A stretch of 39,039 nucleotides of DNA, from NCBI GenBank assembly GCA_900544815.1, contig UQWT01000014.1:1-39039 (forward strand), given 5' to 3'. Below, piece by piece: positions 25,698-33,062 of this stretch; the first letter of the stretch is position 1, and every line of letters begins with the position of its first letter. Under the pieces are notes generated by a model. It saw nothing but the letters and a program-made list of their open reading frames with translations, was not told the DNA's origin and did no database searches. This DNA comes from an uncultured Bacteroidales bacterium (lineage in GTDB: Bacteria > Bacteroidota > Bacteroidia > Bacteroidales > UBA932). Made by a program: the position numbers and the translations under genes.

Positions 25698-26630
25698 CTA
25701 TTTTTTATAGCTATTGACAATATTAAAGAACTCTGTATCTTTAAGTTCCTCTTTAATCTGTTCAAACTCCTCTGCCGTAACAGGTTTTATTGGCAACCTG
25801 CAGTCTCCACAATCCACACCGGCCAATTTCATAAGCTGTTTGCCGCCTCTAACCCCGCCGCCATGCTTTATTACAACATCCAATATCTTTACAGACTCGT
25901 ACTGCAGTTTTCTTGCTGTATCTATATCGTTCTTTGCCATTGCATCAAAGATTCCCTGATATATAGACGGTACATAGTTGTATGTGCTTCCAACAGCACC
26001 TTTAACACCAAGAGCTACGCCTGTTATGAGAATCTCATCAAACCCGTGAAGAATATCAAACTGTCCGTTGTTAAGATGAATGCATTGATTCATCTCCATA
26101 AGATTGTTGTGCGTAAATTTAACACCTCTTAAAGTTGGAATCTCCTTGCTGCCCTGCTTTAAGAACTCAACAACTGAGAGCGACACACCTGAGATCGATG
26201 GCATATTGTAGTAGTAGAACGGAATCTTTCCGGCCGCTGCTGCAATAGGTTTAAAGTAGCTGACCAAATCCTCAACTCTCTCCGGCTTAAAGAAAAACGG
26301 TGCAATTGCTCCAATGGCATACGCTCCACACTCCATGGCATGGGCAGCAAGCTCTTTAGACTGCTCCAAAGATGTTCCGCCAACATGCACAATCACCTTA
26401 AATCTGCCATCTGCATGTTTGGTCCAAGCTGCCGCAACTGCTTTCCTCTCCTCCGTTGTAAGTGAAGCAGATTCTCCGGTTGTGCCGCAGATGAAGACAC
26501 CCTTTACAATCTTAAGGTTGGCAGTAAAGTCTGCATACTCCTTAATTCTATCTACATTAACGCTTCCATCCTCGTTCATTGGGGTGAAAGGGGCAGAAAT
26601 CAGCCCTGTAATCTTTTCTGATTCAATCAT
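25698..26630 (-). CDS. nanA: N-acetylneuraminate lyase-family aldolase
   Basis: A class I aldolase of the DHDPS/NAL superfamily that splits a 2-keto-3-deoxy sugar acid into pyruvate and an aldose. The 310-residue product has the carboxylate-binding GTTGE (49-53), catalytic Tyr141 in PFYYYNMP and Schiff-base Lys171 in LRGVKFTHNNL. The later DILHGFDE and GAVGSTYNY fit the neuraminate lyase group better than dihydrodipicolinate synthase. Neighbours (sialidase, SusCD, symporter, YhcH-like) support ulosonic-acid catabolism. No ManNAc 2-epimerase is nearby, so Neu5Ac is not the only candidate; KDN (product mannose) would fit the isomerase in the locus. Confidence 0.85.
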   Translation of the reverse strand: MIESEKITGLISAPFTPMNEDGSVNVDRIKEYADFTANLKIVKGVFICGTTGESASLTTEERKAVAAAWTKHADGRFKVIVHVGGTSLEQSKELAAHAMECGAYAIGAIAPFFFKPERVEDLVSYFKPIAAAAGKIPFYYYNMPSISGVSLSVVEFLKQGSKEIPTLRGVKFTHNNLMEMNQCIHLNNGQFDILHGFDEILITGVALGVKGAVGSTYNYVPSIYQGIFDAMAKNDIDTARKLQYESVKILDVVIKHGGGVRGGKQLMKLAGVDCGDCRLPIKPVTAEEFEQIKEELKDTEFFNIVNSYKK

Positions 26631-26671
26631 TTTCTATTCCTTATTTTTTTCTATATAACATACAACATATT

Positions 26672-26716
26672 AAAACCGGCATTTATCTCCGTGCCAATCA
26701 ACTGCTTTTAATAATT
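26672..26716 (-). repeat. Palindromic element, copy C (core only)
   Basis: The plus strand carries ATCTCCGTGCCAATCAACTGC, matching the left core of copies A and B. A closing right arm was not found, so this copy looks truncated. An unrelated small hairpin (GATGC/GCATC) follows near 26736-26749. Confidence 0.55.
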
Positions 26717-26756
26717 TCATCATTTGATGCAAAAGCATCATTCAGCACTACTATAA

Positions 26757-26801
26757 ACCATAAACTATTAACTAATATGACGTTGGCGTTGGCACTGACT
26801 A
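26757..26801 (-). repeat. Intergenic module in inverted orientation
   Basis: The plus strand reads TATAAACCATAAACTATTAAC, then GACGTTGGCGTTGGCAC, just after the symporter stop. Relative to the gene direction it is reversed compared with other copies, and the TATAAAC block is reversed with it. Confidence 0.6.
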
Positions 26802-28802
26802 TTAACTAATCTTTGTAGGGAAGAAAAGGCTGGCAACATAACCTACCACAAAGCAAGTTACAAAGCCTACCGTTGTGTAAAGTAACAGATAGACAGGGGT
26901 GTACCTTGCCACCAACGCCTGCACTATTATACTCACAACCATTCCAATAAGAGCACCCTTTGCGTTTGCACGTTTGGTAACCATTCCAAGAAAAAACAGA
27001 CCACCCATACTGCCCAGGATAAGGCCTAATATTGTGTTGAACTCGTCCCATAGCGAGTTGATATCCCACGTTGCCATAAGGAAGGCGAAGAGCAGGCTCA
27101 ACACACCAATTATCATTGTGGTTTTTTTTGCTCTTTTCAGCTCCCACCTCTTATCATCTGCGCCGGTTGCCATTACGCTTTTTGGAAAGAGTTTTGGGCG
27201 TATATCCACCTCAAAGGCGGTTGCGGCGGAGTTCATGCTACCACTAAGGGTAGACATTGCAGCTGCAAATATTCCCGATATAAGCAACCCTATAAGTCCC
27301 TTTGGCAACTTTGTATATATATAGTACGGAAATACCGCATCTACATTCTCCATTGCAGGGCTAAGTTCTGTGGGATATGTCTTGTAAAATACAAACAGGA
27401 CCGTACCTATAAAGAAGAAGATTATTGTTGCGGGGATTGTGAGCAGGGCATTTGTAAGCACACTCTTCTGAGCTGCTTTCTTGGATGAGGTTGTAAGATA
27501 CCTCTGAACCATGCTTTGGTCTGTGCCATACATTGTAAGATTGGTAAAACAGGTTGCTATGAGCACTGTCCAGACTGTAGGGTTGGTGAAATCAAACGAA
27601 CAGTCTCCAAGATTCAGCTTGCTGCAGTCTATTGCAATAGTCATTGTCTCACTCCAGCCTCCAGGAATCTGCGCTACAATGTGGAATATGGCGAATATTG
27701 CCCCTCCCAAAAGGATTACCACCTGCAGTGCATCTGTCCATACAACCGCCTCTATACCGCCCATACGGGTGTACAGAATACTGAACACACCCATAAGGGC
27801 AATACAGAGAAATATATTGAATCCTGTGACTATGTTAATTGCTATTGCCGGCAAGAAGAGCACTACACCCATTCTTCCAACTTGAAATATTATAAATGCC
27901 AAACTGCATATTACCCTTATAAGCGAATTGAACCTTATCTCAAGATATTGGTAAGCTGTTGTTATATCCAATTTTCTAAAGAAAGGAATGAATATAAACA
28001 TAATTACTGGCGCAACCAACACTATTCCAACATTAAAGAGCATGTAGCTCCAATCTGTTGAGAATGCCTTTGCCGGGATAGCCATAAAGGTTATGGCAGA
28101 AAGAGCAGTACCAAAAAGGCTGAGACCTGCAGCCCACCAAGGTATTCTTTCGCCACCTTTAAAGTAGTCATTTGCATTCTTCTGTCTCTTGGAGAAGAAG
28201 ACACCTATACAAAGCAGCGCCGCAAAATATAATATTATCACTATAATATCTGCCCACGAAAACCCCTCCTTTGAGTGGTCTGTTATTGCAGACTCCTTTA
28301 CAAGGGTGCTGGTTATTACGTTATAGATTAAATTTCCATTGGTGGTATTTAAGACTACAGCAGCGGCTCCCTGCGGCTCTGCAGACAGTATAAGCGTGGA
28401 GCTATCGCCCATCCTTTGTGCCTGCCCATCTCTTTGCAACAGCTGCTCATCTACATCTATTGCTTTTGTATAGCTTTTGCCGTGAGCCTTATCCTCTATA
28501 AAGATAGTTTTACTATACAGCAGTTCATTTTTTGGAAAACCGAACAATAACCTGTCGGCACCCAATTTCTGCTCCACCGTAATAATACCTCCCATTGCAC
28601 CGCCATTATCCGTTGTCGTTGCAGTCGCGGTTTCAACACCATCTGTTTCAAATGCCAACTTTTGTCCATTAGGAGCGTTCCCCGCATTTTGTACCTGTTG
28701 ATCCGGTTGCGCAGATTGCGCATAAAGGAAAGATGTACATGCTATGAGAAGCAGTAACAGTATAGCAAATCTGCCAATATGATATTTTTCTTTATTCATC
28801 AT
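26802..28802 (-). CDS. Sodium:solute symporter (SSS family) with N-terminal periplasmic extension
   Basis: An inner-membrane sodium-coupled importer, 666 residues. From about residue 183 on it is a normal SSS transporter (FSWADIIVIILYFAALLCIG, ANDYFKGGERIPWWAAGLSL, GTALSAITFMA, YQYLEIRFN). Before that is a signal peptide (FAILLLLLIACTSFLYAQ) and about 150 residues with no membrane segment, predicted outside the inner membrane. The extension is Gly/Ala/Thr-rich and was not recognised; some Bacteroidota symporters carry N-terminal mutarotase-like domains, and this could be a reduced or divergent one. It is first of the structural genes, with an operator upstream, and probably imports the released sugar acid. 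Confidence 0.88.
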   Translation of the reverse strand: MMNKEKYHIGRFAILLLLLIACTSFLYAQSAQPDQQVQNAGNAPNGQKLAFETDGVETATATTTDNGGAMGGIITVEQKLGADRLLFGFPKNELLYSKTIFIEDKAHGKSYTKAIDVDEQLLQRDGQAQRMGDSSTLILSAEPQGAAAVVLNTTNGNLIYNVITSTLVKESAITDHSKEGFSWADIIVIILYFAALLCIGVFFSKRQKNANDYFKGGERIPWWAAGLSLFGTALSAITFMAIPAKAFSTDWSYMLFNVGIVLVAPVIMFIFIPFFRKLDITTAYQYLEIRFNSLIRVICSLAFIIFQVGRMGVVLFLPAIAINIVTGFNIFLCIALMGVFSILYTRMGGIEAVVWTDALQVVILLGGAIFAIFHIVAQIPGGWSETMTIAIDCSKLNLGDCSFDFTNPTVWTVLIATCFTNLTMYGTDQSMVQRYLTTSSKKAAQKSVLTNALLTIPATIIFFFIGTVLFVFYKTYPTELSPAMENVDAVFPYYIYTKLPKGLIGLLISGIFAAAMSTLSGSMNSAATAFEVDIRPKLFPKSVMATGADDKRWELKRAKKTTMIIGVLSLLFAFLMATWDINSLWDEFNTILGLILGSMGGLFFLGMVTKRANAKGALIGMVVSIIVQALVARYTPVYLLLYTTVGFVTCFVVGYVASLFFPTKIS

Positions 28803-28944
28803 AGTAAACTTTTTATTTATATCTTACCGTTTCTACAGCAACCGCCTTTCCGATTGCAATTTTCCAAAATAATTGTTTTATAATAATGTAGAATCCGTTT
28901 CCTTATTGTTATATTATTGTTTAGTTTTTGTTTCGTTTTGTCTT

Positions 28945-28959
28945 ATTTGTCAGACAAAT
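28945..28959. promoter_or_regulatory. GntR operator 1, upstream of the symporter gene
   Basis: A perfect odd palindrome, ATTTGTCAGACAAAT, lies about 145 bases before the symporter ATG. Its core TTGTCAGACAA fits the TnGTnnnACnA pattern known for FadR-subfamily GntR regulators. The same 15 bases TTATTTGTCAGACAA occur upstream of the gntR gene. Confidence 0.75.
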
Positions 28960-28970
28960 TAAATCAAAAA

Positions 28971-29039
28971 AATTTGGCTTTAGCTTTATCGTTGGCTAAT
29001 TACCTTATTTACTCAAAAGGTCAATGCCAAAGCCAACGC
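28971..29039 (-). repeat. Intergenic hexamer module with matched arms
   Basis: Sense direction, right after the gntR stop: AGCGTTGGCTTTGGCATTG, a GAGTAAATAAG spacer, then TAATTAGCCAACGATAAAGC and TAAAGCC. CGTTGGCT/AGCCAACG is perfect over 8 bp, and GGCTTTGGC/GCTAAAGCC pairs over nine positions with one G-U pair. Confidence 0.7.
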
Positions 29040-29756
29040 TTAACTCCTGCCATTCATAAAGATCCTATATACAAGAAAATGATTCTCCAACGACCTCCTG
29101 AATCCCTCCTTATCTCTAAACTTCAAATATGTCAAAAGATCTGAATGTGTTACAATAAGCCCCTTCTCTTTAAGCTTTCTGTTTATAGGCTTAAACGATA
29201 CCTCAAACTTGCTTTTAATAAAGTCTATCATAGGATGGATTATCTCCTGAAAAGACCTTAGTGCATTATTTCCCGTTATCTCATACAACTTTGAGTGAAA
29301 CTCAAACTCGTTAACATTCTCATATTCATTATCCGACAACACAGCACCAACATTAACAATCCTCGTAAGCTCCTCTATATGCCTGTCTGTTACATGCTCA
29401 AAAATATCATCCACCATACCAAGCTCCAAAGCAATTCTCAGGCCCAATATCTCCGTCATGGCCTTATCGCTAAGGATGTTCATCTCAATAATCTTCTTTA
29501 GCGGCTCAAAAAGAGATGGTTCTTTTATTATCATCCCCTTTCTTGTCCTTGTCTCAATAACCCCAAGCATCTTAAGCCTGCTCAACGCCTCTCTAAGCAC
29601 ACTGCGGGCAACACCAAGGCTCACGCTCAACTCCTGTTCGCTTGGCAGAACTGCCCCCACATCCAAATTATTCTCTTTAATGTAGGAGATAATAGATCTC
29701 TCTACAGAATCCACCAACGTCACCTGTTTTATATTGTTAATGTTCGGCTGAATCAT
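29040..29756 (-). CDS. GntR-family (FadR/FCD) transcriptional regulator
   Basis: A 238-residue DNA-binding regulator. The N-terminal winged helix is typical of GntR: LPSEQELSVSLGVARSVLREALSRL (about 40-64), followed by the wing TRTRKGMIIKEP. The FCD effector domain follows, with the metal-site His residues in EFHSKLYEI, VTHSDLL and ENHFLVY. FCD regulators usually sense sugar acids or related carboxylates. Palindromic operators sit at 29785-29799, just upstream of this gene, and at 28945-28959, before the symporter, so it probably represses itself and the catabolic operon. Confidence 0.92.
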   Translation of the reverse strand: MIQPNINNIKQVTLVDSVERSIISYIKENNLDVGAVLPSEQELSVSLGVARSVLREALSRLKMLGVIETRTRKGMIIKEPSLFEPLKKIIEMNILSDKAMTEILGLRIALELGMVDDIFEHVTDRHIEELTRIVNVGAVLSDNEYENVNEFEFHSKLYEITGNNALRSFQEIIHPMIDFIKSKFEVSFKPINRKLKEKGLIVTHSDLLTYLKFRDKEGFRRSLENHFLVYRIFMNGRS

Positions 29757-29784
29757 ATATAGTAACCCTTTTAATAGTTTTATT

Positions 29785-29799
29785 ATTTGTCAGACAATT
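29785..29799. promoter_or_regulatory. GntR operator 2, upstream of the regulator gene
   Basis: ATTTGTCAGACAATT, an 11-base perfect core palindrome (TTGTCAGACAA), is identical over 15 bases to the operator region at 28943-28957. It lies 7-21 bases downstream of the predicted transcription start, where a bound repressor would block the transcript. Confidence 0.75.
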
Positions 29800-29812
29800 A
29801 TTACTTATAGTA

Positions 29813-29843
29813 CAAATATAGATAATATTTTAATTCCACAACT
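29813..29843 (-). promoter_or_regulatory. Promoter of the gntR gene
   Basis: The minus strand reads TATATTTG at 29813-29820, matching the -7 consensus. A GTTG 18 bases upstream is a weak -33 match. The start would fall near 29806. Confidence 0.5.
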
Positions 29844-29859
29844 CTTTTCTAAAATAATT

Positions 29860-30020
29860 TTAGCATTTACAGCTGCTTATACGGCTTCTGCCCCGTTTAT
29901 ATCTGCATCCGCTCCCGTTCCAAACAATTAAATTGTTACATAAAACCTACTTAAGTAACCTTCAAAAAAATAACCTGCAGCATTTTATGGAATCTTAGGC
30001 AACTTATTTTGTTCATGTTA
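29860..30020. other. Intergenic stretch without recognised features
   Basis: Between the gntR promoter region and the DUF2442 remnant there is no convincing frame, hairpin or repeat module. Base composition resembles neighbouring intergenic DNA. Confidence 0.4.
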
Positions 30021-30323
30021 CTAAACTGCAATTAGCTCTTTGCCAATTTCCCTAATTTCGGCCTTAATCATCTCAAGACGCTCTTCAGACGGAATTTTGG
30101 CCCCACTAATATATTGAGCCAAAAGGCTCTGTGCCATTCCCAGCCTTCTGGCAACAGCAGAGGCATTAATCTCCGGATGTGCCATAAAGAAAGCATACAG
30201 TTCATTCTCCTCCTTTTTCTTTTTATTAAAGAAGCCATCAAAACAGAGGTCCTCATCTATATCCTTCCAATGAATGCCAAAAGCATCAGTTGTATAGTTT
30301 TCTTTTTGAACCTGCCTGGAAAG
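30021..30323 (-). pseudogene. Remnant of a DUF2442 / helix-turn-helix gene
   Basis: The minus strand is open for about 100 codons and reads like the C-terminal half of Bacteroidota DUF2442 proteins with a helix-turn-helix: FGIHWKDIDEDLCFDGFF, then INASAVARRLGMAQSLLAQY and ISGAKIPSEERLEMIKAEI, ending GKELIAV. A TAA at 30324-30326 blocks the frame just upstream, and no start codon with a DUF2442 N-terminus was found. About 45 N-terminal residues are missing. Such genes often sit beside DUF4160 partners; none was recognised here. Confidence 0.6.
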
Positions 30324-30326
30324 TTA

Positions 30327-30511
30327 ACACAAAACAACAAAAAAGGCATTGTATTCATCTTCCTTAAAGGCGGTGAGCCATCTTACAAAATAGTGGACTA
30401 TAACAATGGAGGGGGGGTGGCCAAATGTATTGGTCATCCCTTTTGTTTGTACAAGGCAATATAAAACGGCACATTAAGTAATCTTAAAAAAGAGGCTCGG
30501 CAAAAATAAAC
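30327..30511. other. Intergenic stretch upstream of yigZ
   Basis: No convincing gene. Short frames on both strands contain low-complexity or stop-interrupted text. It may include decayed N-terminal sequence of the DUF2442 remnant, but no match could be shown. Confidence 0.35.
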
Positions 30512-30543
30512 TTTGCTTATATATTAAATATTGAATACCTTTA
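30512..30543 (+). promoter_or_regulatory. Promoter of the yigZ-pyrBI genes
   Basis: TTTG (30512-30515), 20 bases, TACCTTTA (30536-30543) differs from the Bacteroidota consensus at one position. The start would fall only a few bases before the yigZ ATG at 30553, giving an almost leaderless transcript. Confidence 0.55.
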
Positions 30544-30552
30544 CAGCCTGGT

Positions 30553-31206
30553 ATGGCAACAACAGAAAACACCATCTCAGATTCGTTTAAAAGCATAAAG
30601 GGCTTCTCTACCGGCTTATATAAGGAGTTTGGAAGCAAGTTTATTGCTTTGGCCTATCCTGTTACATCACAACAGGAGATAAAATTCATTCTTACAGAGG
30701 TTAAAAAGGGGTATTTTGATGCTCGACATCACTGTTATGCCTACAGGCTTGGTTACAAGGGTGATATATGGCGTATGAACGACGACGGAGAGCCATCCTC
30801 TACGGCAGGCAAACCTATATACGGACAGCTGCTGAGCAACGGTCTGTCTGATATTTTAGTTGTGGTTGTACGTTATTTTGGCGGTACAAAGCTTGGTGTT
30901 CCGGGGCTTATAAAGGCATACAAAACGGCTACGGCAGATGCAATTGCAAATGCAGAGATTGTTACAAAGGTGGCTACCGAGCGTTTTAAGTTGCAGTTTG
31001 GATATGTTGATATGAATGATGTGATGAAGTTGCTTAAAGAGTTTGGGTTGCAACCGCTTAACCCTGTGTACGATTCTGTCTGCACCATGGAGGTTGATGT
31101 AAGGTTGGGAGCCATTGCAAGTTGGAGGGAGAGGGCGGAGAGCTACATCCTGCCGGCAACAAGCAACGGCAGACATGGGGAGTATTTGTCGGGAAGCGGA
31201 AAATAA
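30553..31206 (+). CDS. YigZ/IMPACT-family protein
   Basis: The 217-residue product has the N-terminal UPF0029 (Impact) domain with FGSKFIALAYPV, ARHHCYAYRLG, the hallmark DDGEPSSTAGKPI, and VVVVRYFGGTKLGVPGL, followed by the small C-terminal YigZ domain (from about residue 140). Family members bind ribosomes or nucleic acid or act on proline-containing peptides in some reports; the bacterial role is not settled. It lies 22 bases before pyrB and is probably cotranscribed with it. Confidence 0.9.
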   Translation: MATTENTISDSFKSIKGFSTGLYKEFGSKFIALAYPVTSQQEIKFILTEVKKGYFDARHHCYAYRLGYKGDIWRMNDDGEPSSTAGKPIYGQLLSNGLSDILVVVVRYFGGTKLGVPGLIKAYKTATADAIANAEIVTKVATERFKLQFGYVDMNDVMKLLKEFGLQPLNPVYDSVCTMEVDVRLGAIASWRERAESYILPATSNGRHGEYLSGSGK

Positions 31207-31228
31207 AGGATATACATTTATATATATT

Positions 31229-32140
31229 ATGGGAAAAGTAAACAGTTTAGTATCAATTCACGATTTTTCAAAGGAGGAGATGCTGCATATATTGGATGTG
31301 GCACAGGATTTTGAAAAGGACAAAAACCAGCCTATCCTGCGGGGGAAGGTGGTGGCTTCTCTGTTTTTTGAGCCATCTACAAGAACAAGGCTGAGTTTTG
31401 AGACGGCTGCCAACAGGCTTGGAGCAAGGGTTATAGGGTTTTCCGATGCCGGCAATACGAGCGTGAGCAAAGGGGAGACCTTAAAGGACACTATAAAGAT
31501 GGTTTCTAACTATGCAGACCTTATTGTAATGCGCCATCCGCTTGAGGGGAGCGCAAGATACGCCTCTGAGATTACAGATATCCCAATCATAAATGCAGGA
31601 GACGGAGCCAACCAGCATCCTACGCAGACGCTGTTAGACCTACATACGATAAGACAGACGCAGGGTAGATTGAACGATATAAGCATAAATATGGTGGGAG
31701 ACCTTAAATATGGGCGGACAGTCCATTCCCTGCTGCAGGCTCTAAGCCATTTCTCACCAAAGTTCACCTTTACAGCACCGGATGAGCTGAAGATGCCGCA
31801 AGAATACAAGGACTATTTGGATTCGTTGGAGATACCTTACTGTGAGACAGATGATCTGAGCAGCCACCTTAACGATGTTGATATTCTCTATATGACCCGT
31901 GTACAGCAGGAGCGTTTTACAGATCCAATGGAGTATGAGAAGGTTAAGAATGTCTATACCCTTAATGCAAAGATGCTTTGCGGGGTAAGAGAGAACATGA
32001 AGATCTTGCATCCGCTTCCAAGGGTAAACGAGATAAGCCAGGATGTGGATGATACTCCTTATGCCTACTATTTTAAGCAGGCCGGCAACGGAATGTATGT
32101 GAGGATGGCAATAATAGCTTATCTGCTTGGATACAGGTAA
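31229..32140 (+). CDS. pyrB: Aspartate carbamoyltransferase catalytic subunit
   Basis: This makes carbamoyl-aspartate from carbamoyl phosphate and aspartate, the first committed step of pyrimidine synthesis. The start at 31229 (MGKVNSLVSIHDFS) gives 303 residues. Motifs are FFEPSTRTRLSFETAANRLG for carbamoyl phosphate, HPTQTLLDLHT, and the aspartate loop with MTRVQQERF and LHPLPRVNEI. The open frame reaching back to 31115 overlaps yigZ and has no support. The regulatory subunit pyrI follows after a repeat module. Confidence 0.96.
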   Translation: MGKVNSLVSIHDFSKEEMLHILDVAQDFEKDKNQPILRGKVVASLFFEPSTRTRLSFETAANRLGARVIGFSDAGNTSVSKGETLKDTIKMVSNYADLIVMRHPLEGSARYASEITDIPIINAGDGANQHPTQTLLDLHTIRQTQGRLNDISINMVGDLKYGRTVHSLLQALSHFSPKFTFTAPDELKMPQEYKDYLDSLEIPYCETDDLSSHLNDVDILYMTRVQQERFTDPMEYEKVKNVYTLNAKMLCGVRENMKILHPLPRVNEISQDVDDTPYAYYFKQAGNGMYVRMAIIAYLLGYR

Positions 32141-32260
32141 TGGCGTTGGCGTTAGCATTAGCGTTGGTATTGGCATTGGCGATTTTTAGGTAAAGAGAGG
32201 AAAGAGGGTAGAGAGAGGGAAGACCAAAGCTAAAGCTTATTACATGGCGAGGAAAAGCTG
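32141..32260 (+). repeat. Intergenic hexamer/purine module
   Basis: Right after the pyrB stop: GGCGTTGGCGTTAGCATTAGC and GTTGGTATTGGCATTGGC, a GTAAAGAGAGGAAAGAGGG tract, then ACCAAAGCTAAAGC. The order is the same as after minus-strand genes when read in the sense direction. A TATAAACTATAAAC block follows at 32274-32290, just before pyrI. Confidence 0.8.
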
Positions 32261-32295
32261 CGCGTAAGCGAACTATAAACTATAAACTAAGTAAC

Positions 32296-32766
32296 ATGGA
32301 ACAGCATAAAGAATTAAAAGTTAGCGCAATAAAGAACGGAACAGTATTAGACCACATTCCAAGCGGGATGCTATTTAAGGTAATAAACATACTCGGGCTG
32401 CAGAACTGCGGCAACCAGATGACTTTTGGCACCAACTTGGAAAGCAAGATGTTAGGACACAAGGCAATTATAAAGATTGCAGACAAGTTTTTCAAGGATG
32501 AGGAGATAAACAAGATTGCGCTTGTTGCTCCTCAGGCAAAGCTGAATATCATAAAAGACTACGAAGTGGTTGAAAAGAGGATCCTCACCGTGCCGGATGA
32601 GATTATTGGGATAGTGAAGTGCCAAAACCCAAAATGCGTTACCAACCACCAACCTGTCTCCACACGCTTTAAGACAATTCACAAGGGCAGCAAGCTGATG
32701 TTGGATTGTCATTTTTGCGAAAAGCTCTCAGATGGAGACAACCTTACAATCTTAGGGTTGGAATAG
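32296..32766 (+). CDS. pyrI: Aspartate carbamoyltransferase regulatory subunit
   Basis: The 156-residue product binds CTP/ATP in its N-terminal domain (KNGTVLDHIPSG near residue 15) and zinc in its C-terminal domain through four Cys residues: CQNPKC and CHFC in the last third. It assembles with PyrB into the allosteric holoenzyme. A terminator follows about 60 bases downstream. Confidence 0.96.
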   Translation: MEQHKELKVSAIKNGTVLDHIPSGMLFKVINILGLQNCGNQMTFGTNLESKMLGHKAIIKIADKFFKDEEINKIALVAPQAKLNIIKDYEVVEKRILTVPDEIIGIVKCQNPKCVTNHQPVSTRFKTIHKGSKLMLDCHFCEKLSDGDNLTILGLE

Positions 32767-32824
32767 GGGAAAACTAATTGTAAAAATTATCCTGTTTTTT
32801 GTTTGGATTCTCCTACTTATAGAG

Positions 32825-32854
32825 GGTGGCCGGAGCTTTCCGGTCATCTTTTTT
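32825..32854 (+). terminator. Terminator after pyrI
   Basis: GGCCGGA, a 4-base loop, TCCGGTC (one G-U pair), then CATCTTTTTT. It lies about 60 bases after the pyrI stop and fits a rho-independent terminator. Confidence 0.85.
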
Positions 32855-32865
32855 GCACTATATTG

Positions 32866-32930
32866 GCGTTGGCTTCCAAAACTAAATTAGCCAAAGCAAA
32901 TGCTAAAGCCTATAAACTATAAACCATGGA
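32866..32930 (+). repeat. Intergenic hexamer module
   Basis: GGCGTTGGCTTCC, then AAATTAGCCAAAGC and GCTAAAGCC, then TATAAACTATAAACC. TTGGCT/AGCCAA is perfect. Sense orientation is the same as the other copies. The remaining intergenic bases up to the serC promoter show nothing else. Confidence 0.65.
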
Positions 32931-32988
32931 GCATGTTACAATCTTAAGCCAAATCAAAAGTTTTTTAGCAAATTTCTAACAAAATAAT

Positions 32989-32996
32989 TACCTTTG
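32989..32996 (+). promoter_or_regulatory. -7 box of the serC-serA-DUF1015 operon
   Basis: TACCTTTG matches the Bacteroidota -7 consensus; the -33 region (TTTAG at about 20 bases) is only partial. The leader of about 60 bases contains a small GTATG/CATAC dyad near 33003. Confidence 0.55.
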
Positions 32997-33062
32997 GCGT
33001 TAGTATGGAATAATTCATACTTAACATATTAAAAATTAAACATTTATTTCTAATATACTAAT

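Noticed and set aside
31115..31228. Longer N-terminus for PyrB
   Set aside because: It overlaps yigZ and the family starts at the ATG at 31229.
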